Assembly (NCBI GenBank): GCA_945910005.1
Contig: OX246746.1
Coordinates: 19,166,432-19,230,431 of the forward strand
Reading direction: 5' to 3'
DNA: 64,000 nucleotides
Origin: Isoperla grammatica
Lineage: Eukaryota; Arthropoda; Insecta; Plecoptera; Perlodidae
Part shown: one piece after another, positions 55,880 to 64,000 of the stretch
How positions within the stretch are numbered: the first letter of the stretch is position 1
How the letters are laid out: each line of letters opens with the position of its first letter
Position numbers and translations under genes: made by a program
Notes under the pieces: model-generated
Told to the model about the DNA's origin: nothing
Databases searched by the model: none
The model's input: the letters and a program-made list of their open reading frames with translations, nothing else

Positions 55880-56466
55880 TATGATTTTGGTCACCCCTGA
55901 ATTGATCATTACCAAATATAACTACGCATATTCTACACGGAACTGCATATTACTGTGTTTTCATTTATTATCTGTCTCATTAGAACTATGTATATTTGGC
56001 CTACATTGGCATTAACTGTAAATGTGAGCTTGATATTTGGTTACCCCTGATCCAAAAATACTAGTAAAAATTGATATTTAGTCATCAGTTGGTGATAATA
56101 GGTAGTAATTGAAGTAAACAATACAAACTGTTCATTGAGAATGATTGAATAGGTAAAATTCAGAATTGCACATTTCCACTTTGCCATAAATTTCAGCTTT
56201 GGACAACCCTAGATTTTTTATTTTTTCGCACAGTGTGCGTGACATTACAATACATGTATTGTGTGACTTGTGTTGAGATAAATATTCAATCCGCAACATT
56301 TTGATTTTTTTACTACTTTGGACAGCCCTGGGGCCCAAAGTTGCCGTCAGATTTTTTGAGGATGGTCTTTAAATGAAAGAGCAGACAATTTCCGCTTTTT
56401 CCACCAAAGGAAAAATTCTTATCACATTTTGCACTATTCTTCTGCTAAATGCCCTCACTATTATAG
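55880..56466 (-). repeat. Right long inverted repeat of the transposon
   Basis: Mirror image of the left arm. The iterated motif occurs four times in the opposite orientation: TTGGTCACCCCTG (about 55885), TTGGTTACCCCTG (about 56037), CTTTGGACAACCCTAG (about 56191) and CTTTGGACAGCCCTG (about 56316). Spacings mirror those on the left. Confidence 0.75.
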
Positions 56467-56469
56467 ACA

Positions 56470-59400
56470 AAATGTTATCGGTGAAATCTTTTGCTGCACG
56501 ATTTTTATAGCGCTATTTTGTCCAATTTGATTTAAAGAAAAGTAAACCATTATGTGAAGTGCGATTTATGTACATAATTTGCTAGAATATATTATTACTC
56601 GGGATATAATAAGAAAGAACAGTATCTTCATATACTAAACATAGCAATTTGAATAATTTGATAACTGAAAGAAAATAATATCTTGTGTGGTTATTTTTAC
56701 CAAACACTATTGGAAGTCCAAATAGCACAGCAAAGAATCAAACCACATTTTGAACATGTTTTGTAAAAGCTTGTGCCATGGTAATAAAACTAAACACTCC
56801 AAAGCAACATACGTGTGTTTGTGAACAAGAGTGTAACTGTGTGTGGTTATATCAAGCGTTCAGTTCTTTCCAATACCATGCCTGCGGATAACACGGATAA
56901 CGTGTGAAAACCGAAGACAAAGCACGAATCTTTCAACTCTTCGAAGTGGGGTGATTGATGAGCGAACAAGATCAACGCTCGCTTCTTCGATGTCGGCGCG
57001 TTCGTTCTTCGTTGTTCGTTGCAACGAGACAAAATCAACTGTTTTAATAAAAATGATTGAGCTTCGCGCATCGTCCCGAGAACAATACACATAAAACAAG
57101 TTTAAAGCTTTAAATTCTTTGTTTTTCCTTGAGAAACCTTTGACTTCTCTCTCCTTTAATATGGAAATAGATGGACGATATCACAGCTACGGAACAAGAT
57201 CAGTCGGGGTTTACGAAAATACATAGAAAATGCACCACAGCGGAGTATATGTAAATGAGAGTAATATAACAATGTATACTATAATAACTATTACCCTTCA
57301 CTGGTTAATGATTTCATTCTTGTTGCTCTACGTCTCATTATTACAGTCACGCTATTTGAGACGATGACGATGAAGGACGCTTGATACATTTAGCACTAAA
57401 TAACTCAGTGTGTTTTGTTCATTATCTAATATTCTACTTATGCGTTATGTGTGCCCTTGCAATGCCAGTTGAGAAACAACACTTGCATCATCCGACTGTA
57501 GTCCGTGATGCCTCTGAATGAGATATCCCTCTACAAAGTAGTTTATGATTATCGTTTATAGTAAAAATGATAAAGAGAACTCGTTACTTATACATAATGA
57601 TTTTAATTTTTAAAGCTGATCGCCAAAGCAATTGCTGATGGAATCTATTAGTGAGGATGCCAGTGGCACGCCCCTTTATACCAGAGTCTCGTTAACAACG
57701 CCATCGTAATGGGTTTCAAATAGACAATAATCACGCTACATGAGAATAACATAATTTTACATAGTGGAGAAATAACGTTAGAATTATATGTTCACAGGAT
57801 ACTATTCTAATTTCAGACAAGTCCTACTAGACTCTTATGTTTGCACGTAAAATAGGAGGTTATGCAGTGTTAAATGCACCGATTTGCAAATGGTTTATAT
57901 AAAGAGAAGGTGTACCTTAAGTTTAGTCCACTCTTTCTGTGCCTTTGAACTTAAACCCGGACTGAAAATATAATCTCAACACAATCCCAACGCAGAACCC
58001 AATTCAAAAGTCATTCAGACTCAAAGCTAAACTCAAACCGAAACCCGAACCTGAACCCAACCACAACCCGAACTCAAAACTGGACTAATCAACATATAGA
58101 TGTATCAGTGGTGCGCCTGCATAGTGAAAAATGGCACTCCTCACACATACAATGTAGACCTATACACCGATATCAAATAGAACCAACTTAGAAATCTAGC
58201 CAAGAAATAGATTTCCAATGCTTGGTTGGATAAGAAAACTGATAAATGTCTCTCCTACGTAACACGAGTTCGAGAGCAATACAGACACAATCAACCAGAG
58301 ATTAGAACCCGAGACGCTTACACGACCAACAAGACATTCGAACCCAACAGACCAGACGACGACATATATCAAGTTCCACTTCCTGATTCATTACAATATT
58401 ATCTGTCCTTCCATGTTTTTCATGTCGGAATCCTTTTCGAACACGGACGTCAAATCCCGACGTCCAGCGGAGACACCCGACATGACGCGACTCGATCACA
58501 CTTTTCTACGAATCAGCTGTTTCTTTTTAGGAAAATCTATTGAATGGGAAAATCACATTATGTATTTCCTTTACTCTTGACTGGTTGCATCTGACGTCAA
58601 ACACTGCACAATGGTCTTTGAGTTATCTAGATCCGATGGCGGAAATCTATGACACCATTGCACGTTGGTTGACAGCGATTCACTTGAAACCTGAGAACTA
58701 TTTGTAGGCACAAATAAAACCATTCAATACAGAATAATCTTCAAGACCGACGTCGGTGTAACTCAAGGTTTAACCTACATTCAGTGATCATTGAACAGCT
58801 TGAAGGAATCTGCAAATACCTCAACGGAGATGGAGAAATGAGAATCTTTACAATTACATAATATTTTCTGTCAGCAGCTACATCCTACGACTCAGACGAA
58901 TAAGGAAATGGGTTTGTTAAGATTAATATCAATATATTCTACATATAAGTTAAGCCCAATTCACAATTGAAATAAGACTTGCAATAAGAAACAGTGAAAT
59001 AGTGAAATAACAAGCAACTGGTTCACAACCGACGACTAGTTGCTTATTTAAGCAGGGCATCAAGGCATCAAGCATTTTACATGTAAATAGTAAAAATAAT
59101 ATCATAAAATTGTAATGCTTTATAGAAACCCTTAAATTAAAAAAAAATTCAGTAGTCAAAGCGGTGCCTTAATTGTGTACTTATTATCATTGACTACAAC
59201 CAGTGGTTTATTCGAGCCTGGGCGGGCCTGGGCGCCACCTAGGCACTTTTATTTGGAGGCTGGGCTAGCCCGGGTGCTTTTTAACAGTCAACAGTCCATA
59301 CTATACCATTTCAATACACACACGAAGTCCTACATTGCTAAACAAAGAACAGCCAGGCGTAATAAAAAAGTTTTCTATAATTGGAGTAGCAAAAAATACG

Positions 59401-60500
59401 CATACATACATAGCTTTGAAACGATGGACAGAAGAAATAGGTTTTTGCTGCAGTAGGCCTATATCAAGTTTGACAGTTGTTAGGACTCCTTGTGGATAAT
59501 TAAAAACGTCCGATTTCATTGTTCTATCTGACAGACTACACTATGGGGCTAATTAACATCGAAAATCCAAAAGAAAGTTCTACATACATGTATGGCCTCT
59601 GAATTTTTGCTCAAAAACGTCCCCTCAAGCTCTTCAACCCCACGTTCAATTTCTGTAACATCGTTTTCCACCCACTTAAATTACCCCCCCCCCCCCCCCC
59701 CCCCCCCCCCCCGTACACACGTAAATTCGACCGCCCAGGCACCTTATATTTTAAGAATACACCACTGACAACAACGGCAGCAAAATATCCGGTATCACTG
59801 TTTTTGTTTTGATTTCCGTAGTTGACCATGTCATATTGCTACTGCGTTCTGATTGGTTCGCCATAAGGTACATCATATTCATGGGAAGTTGATTTAAGAA
59901 ATGAAATTGATTTATCTCTTATGACTATTTCAATCCACTGTGACAGTTGTGAACCACAGCATTGTTATTGTATGTTCCAATTAGCTTAAACATTATTGCT
60001 ATTTCATTAAACCAACTCTTATTTCAATTGTGAACCACGCTTTAAAGGAACCGTAAAACAAAGTTTTTTGAAACATGAACACAAAAACATGTTTTCATTA
60101 TGTATCTTTACGGTATAATTTTCAAACTGTGAGACATGTACAAATAATAATTTATCTTTTCACATTGTCTTTCGCAGACTCGTCGCACTCCAAAATAATC
60201 ACAACACAGCATGTTGCCGGCACATTTCGCTCAATGAAATTACAAAGGCTATCATAACGTTTCGGTGTGACTTAGAGCTGTGCTATCGTTTGCCTGACTA
60301 CTTTTCGATTGGACGTGCTGAAATATGACGTGCAATGCAGTGTGTTCGCGAACGAAATCTCCCGGCAAATATTCAATTTTTTCAGTAATCCTTGTAATTT
60401 ATTTTTGTATTGATCATTGAAAATAACAGTACAATTAAATAAAGTCGAGTTAACTGTAAGAAGCAAAATAAAATCATGTGACAACTCGCTATTTTAGGTA
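56470..60500. other. Intergenic, no gene supported
   Basis: Contains a run of about 29 C at 59684-59712. A 105-codon frame at 58226-58543 (DKKTDKCLSYVTRV at its start) has fairly balanced composition but no motif that I recognise and no clear splice sites, so I leave it uncalled. No other structure stands out. Confidence 0.45.
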
Positions 60501-60504
60501 CGGG

Positions 60505-60579
60505 AATCTAAATATTAGCCTGTCAACAAGTAGACTTAGTAGCCCTAAGTCTACTTGTTGACAGGCTAATATTTAGATT
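60505..60579. repeat. Perfect 34-bp inverted repeat with 7-base loop
   Basis: Left arm 60505-60538 (AATCTAAATATTAGCC at its outer side, GTAGACTTA at its inner side) and right arm 60546-60579 are exact complements; the loop is GTAGCCC. TTTAGATTTA recurs at 60591-60600. Confidence 0.95.
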
Positions 60580-60616
60580 TAATTGCGATATTTAGATTTA
60601 GTCGCTCTCACTTACA

Positions 60617-60730
60617 ACTCAACTCAGTTTTTCCTGAGACTCGCTCAACCACCAATCACAGAGCAGCATTGTCATGTGGACTGTTCTTTGATTGGTGGTT
60701 GGGCGAGTCTTAGGAAAGGCTGAGTTGAGG
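60617..60730. repeat. Second inverted repeat, ~42-bp arms
   Basis: Arms 60617-60659 and 60690-60730 are inverted with few mismatches (AACTCAGTTTTTCCTGAGAC against the complement of GTCTTAGGAAAGGCTGAGTT; CAACCACCAATCA against TGATTGGTGGTTG). The spacer is about 30 bases. Part of the right side recurs at 44530-44600. Confidence 0.9.
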
Positions 60731-61228
60731 AGCACGTGAGGAACGACTATGCGTTTGATCCTCAGGCTTTATCTTGAGACTATAAAAATTCATTCCTGGG
60801 TCAAATGACGATAATTTCCGGCTTTGAGCTACCTGAAAATCACTTTGCTTTTTAAGTGTAATTCGTCCATAAGTGACCTTATTCACAAAGTCGATTGTAT
60901 TTCCGATGAGCTCCGCTCGCCCACCGGAAGATAAACTGATGAGTGTCTCCTCGCGCGAAGGTTTATCTTGGCAAGTAAGCCAGGGGGTAATAAGAAGAAA
61001 ATCCTTAGAATAGGGGCCCCCCCACTCACAAATCCGATAATACAAAATACCTGCGGGAACCTCTGTTGGAAAATGGATGCGATTAAACTCTTAGTGATTC
61101 CATGAGACAAGAAACCTACTGACAATAAATAGCTCACATCAGCAGCGAAACGAGCCATGCATCACTTGTAGCACTTCGCTTCTAGAGAGACTATGGGTAT
61201 ATTCAAGAGTGTAAGAGCGACCAAGGAA

Positions 61229-61247
61229 GGGGGGGGGGGGGGGGGGG
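61229..61247. repeat. Poly-G tract
   Basis: About 19 consecutive G. Confidence 0.95.
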
Positions 61248-61269
61248 TGTATCAAAGGCACCAGGTGAG

Positions 61270-61596
61270 TCACAATTATCGTGTTTCAGCAATATATTGA
61301 GAACGCTACACAATATTGAAAAAAAGGTTACTAACAAACATTCAGCTTCGTAAAATCTAAATACTGAATTTAAAAGATTTCAAATATTGCATTCATTACT
61401 GTTGTCATTAGATAAACCAAGTAATTATTAATTCCTTAATTGGCTTCCAAAGTAACAACAGTAAGGATAAATTTTTGAAACTTTTGTAAACCAGCGTTTA
61501 TCTTACGATGGTGAACGTTGATTAGTACCACTTTTCCAATATTGTGTATAGCGAGCTGTCAAGATATTACTAAAATAAACTAATTTGGCGCTGTTT
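61270..61596. mobile_element. MITE, family C, copy 2
   Basis: Ends with GAGAACGCTACACAATATT on the left (about 61299) and AATATTGTGTATAGCGAGCT with AATTTGGCGCTG on the right, as in the 38896-39214 copy. The inner 150 bases resemble 31490-31560. Non-coding. Confidence 0.7.
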
Positions 61597-61599
61597 TAG

Positions 61600-64000
61600 A
61601 AGAGACAACTACTCCCCGTTAGAGATTATGAGAATTAAATCGGTTTCATTCGTATTTTGAAAAGCCATTTAAACTAAAAACTTTAGTAAAATGTGAGGCG
61701 GAATAATTACACTCAACTACAAAAATCTAAAAAAAAACAAAACACATTTTTGTTTTAGGGTGAGATTACCCAAATACAATAGGCCTAATGTCATAGATAA
61801 ATAGTCACATTTTATGCGAGCTAAACACCACGAATGTATGTGGTTTTCTTTTAATCTACCCACCTATCATATATGAGAATTTTATTTTTTGATTCGCGTT
61901 TTTAATTAATACACTAGGTAAACTCCTAAACACTCTGGTATATTTTAGTTCGTGCACTGAACATTATTTTAACGAGTTTAAAAAAACTTCGAGCATTTGT
62001 TAATGAATAGATTTTGCATCACATACTTTCCGGTTGGCTCTATAGGGGTGAATACGTCAAGTTTAAAACTATGTTATAACGCCACGTATTTTACACGCTG
62101 CATTATGTTAGGAGTGCGGGTTCTGGCACTTCACACACTACTGGATTGCCGCTAGGCTTCGCTAGAAGCTTCACAATTACTCCGCTACGAGTAAATCCAG
62201 TCAGTGATGATTTCAGGCATATCCCGGGGGGGGGGCTCCGCCCCCCTTCGGCAGTTTTAAATGCCCCCCCCCCCCCCCCTAGCAGATTGAAAAAAATCAC
62301 ATGAAGTAATGTAAATTTGCAAAAAAAAAAAATGCACAATACAAGAAAATGAGGTATATTTTTCCACCTCATATAGGACTAGGAAATAAATCGATTTCCA
62401 CGAAAAACTCATCTACTTAAATGTTGCAACATTTTATTTTCTATTTAAACGATGTTAGGTAAAGGTAAGAATGGCAAATAGGAATCACCTCATATTCGAA
62501 AACTGAAAGGATGGCATCAACAGAGACCGTAACCCCCTCCACCCCTGCCTTTTGTCACGGCGTCAAAAAAAAGCCATAAAATGAGTTACTAATTTAGCAA
62601 CACCCCAGATTTTTATCAAATGTCTGAAATCATCACTGAATCCAGTGGACCCTGCTAGTAACCACACAACTTCAAAAATTATTATTTATAAACATTTCGG
62701 AGCACACATATATCTTTCGATCCATTGATTTGTTTTTAACTCCGAGATTTTTAATCTAAAATACGTTGAACGACAAAAACAATGCACAAAACATCAACTT
62801 TTTAATGTTATCCGTTTAGTTTTACCGTCAACAACTTTTAGTCCAGATGGATGGGTAAATTTAATGAGGGTTGTGTCGTCAGTATAGTAAAGTAGTAAAT
62901 ATCTATTGTCAGGTTATGAAAGATGCGACGGTCCACGATCTAAAACATATCTCATTAAGGTTGTTTAGTTGCTCGAGCTCCCTTTCACACAATGAAACAG
63001 CGTTCATCTACAATGTCAACTAAAAAATATGTTGTGTTTATTTTCGCTTAAATTCCCAAACGGCTCAACACAATCTTAACAAATATCGTGCATGTATCAT
63101 CGCAGCCAAAACACAAATAAAACAAGAATAAACAACAAACAAACAAGAGTAAATATTTACTTATATTTTTATGAAATTTTGAGTTCATTTTAAAGCAAAG
63201 GAAGACGTAAGCAGCCAAGCAAGAAGAGAAAGAAGATTGGTGAAATGAATAGAGAACAAAGTAATCATAGATATAAATGAAGAATGCAAACCGAACAAGA
63301 CACCATAAAAGAAAGCCAGAAAATAAGAAAGCTAAAGACGCGAAGGAAGGCAACACAAAGGAATAATAATAATAATAATAAAAAAAAACAAAATAAATTT
63401 CCATTTTAATGTCTGTGTTTATTTATGATATACGAATGTATTTGCGGTGAGGACAGTTTCCATTATCATGTATACGTGGTTGTCGCTGTGACATCTCCAA
63501 GCTCTTCGTTTGTTATGAGTTTTAATATTAGAGAGTACCTATGATAGGTAGAGTTGACAACTGGAGCAGACGGGCACCCGGCAGTGATCTTTAGAATACC
63601 CACCCCGAGTTGCCAACGAACGAGCCACAAAATAGCAAATCGAATAACCCAGAATCACAAACGAAATAAAAGAAGTACTTTTACAATCGTTAATGAGCAC
63701 TAGTAGATCGGGTTTCTGGGCACATTCAAATAGCAGCAGCGCTTCCTCTAGCAAATCTCATTATATGGCTCGTATTTCCAATTACTGTGCAGCAGTAGCT
63801 CTACAGCAGGCAGGCCATTCACCGTGTCTTTCGACAGCGTTCGCGTTCTTATTGTTAATATTACGAGTGAAATTCGACTAAACGACGTGCCGTAATGCGA
63901 GGATGAGGAAGTAAATCCAACACCCCAAACACTATTCTATTATTGGCGTGTGTACTTATGGTTGTTTCGTCTTTTTTGTAAGAAAACTTCAGCCAAATGA
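61600..64000. other. Intergenic, no gene supported
   Basis: Holds a GGGGGGGGGCTCCGCCCCCC hairpin-forming stretch at 62226-62245 with a poly-C run at 62263-62279, both of a type seen at mobile-element edges. Otherwise unique AT-rich sequence; the window ends without entering a recognisable gene. Confidence 0.45.

Larger units (their letters stand above)
53487..56466. mobile_element. Long-TIR DNA transposon carrying a PIN/FEN1-like gene (decayed)
   Basis: The outer inverted repeats (53487-53644 and 56315-56466) align over about 155 bases, e.g. GTGAGGGCATTTAGC and AAAGACCATCCTCAAAAAAT against their complements. Homology continues inward for a total of about 600 bases on each side (to about 54090 and from about 55880), more diverged. 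Between the arms lies a single recognisable gene remnant on the + strand. No DDE transposase is seen. The likely boundary is at ATAGTGAGGGC; the flanks (TTTAT and ATTAT) do not give an unambiguous target-site duplication. Confidence 0.8.

Noticed and set aside
58226..58543. 105-codon + strand frame as a gene or exon
   Set aside because: No recognisable motif, no convincing splice sites, no neighbouring exons; length is within what AT-rich sequence of this size can give by chance.
63539..63881. Overlapping frames near the right edge as a partial gene
   Set aside because: Two opposing short frames without motifs or splice signals; no support beyond length.

Overview
This is a stretch of an animal nuclear genome, not a bacterial one: AT-rich, sparsely genic, with introns bounded by GT-AG, microsatellites, long poly-C/poly-G tracts, an APE-type non-LTR retrotransposon, a tRNA-derived SINE, several MITE families and a long-TIR DNA transposon. 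The TAGGCC-rich intron and the repeat complement remind me of a marine invertebrate deuterostome such as an echinoderm; that is an impression, not a proof.

Only one host gene can be supported. It lies on the + strand from a probable 5' UTR exon near 15.6 kb to a poly(A) signal near 35.75 kb. Six coding exons (16232-16654, 17609-17794, 20362-20553, 23470-23541, 25578-25727, 34616-34855), all joined in phase 0, give a 420-residue malate dehydrogenase homologue. It keeps the MDH fold signatures, but the catalytic His is Ala, its Asp partner is Asn and two of the three substrate arginines are gone, so it looks like a pseudoenzyme.

The most unusual feature is what has happened at its exon boundaries. 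The exon 3 acceptor plus the first 78 bases of the exon is amplified into 14 in-frame 126-bp steps, each with an intact 3' splice site. The exon 5 donor is present three times, in ~150-bp units joined at a G-run. A 58-bp array just upstream of exon 6 looks like decayed copies of the exon 6 acceptor.

Layout: 1-10.8 kb, intergenic with MITEs and low-complexity DNA; 10.8-14.1 kb, a composite non-coding repeat whose relative lies in intron 3 (20.8-23.0 kb); 15.3-35.8 kb, the MDH-like gene; 36-47 kb, repeats (Tc1-like end, large palindrome, minisatellite, SINE and other retroposon fragments); 47.56-50.74 kb, a frameshifted LINE on the minus strand; 53.49-56.47 kb, a DNA transposon with ~600-bp inverted repeats around a decayed PIN/FEN1-like gene; 56.5-64 kb, further repeats and short palindromes with no gene that I can support.
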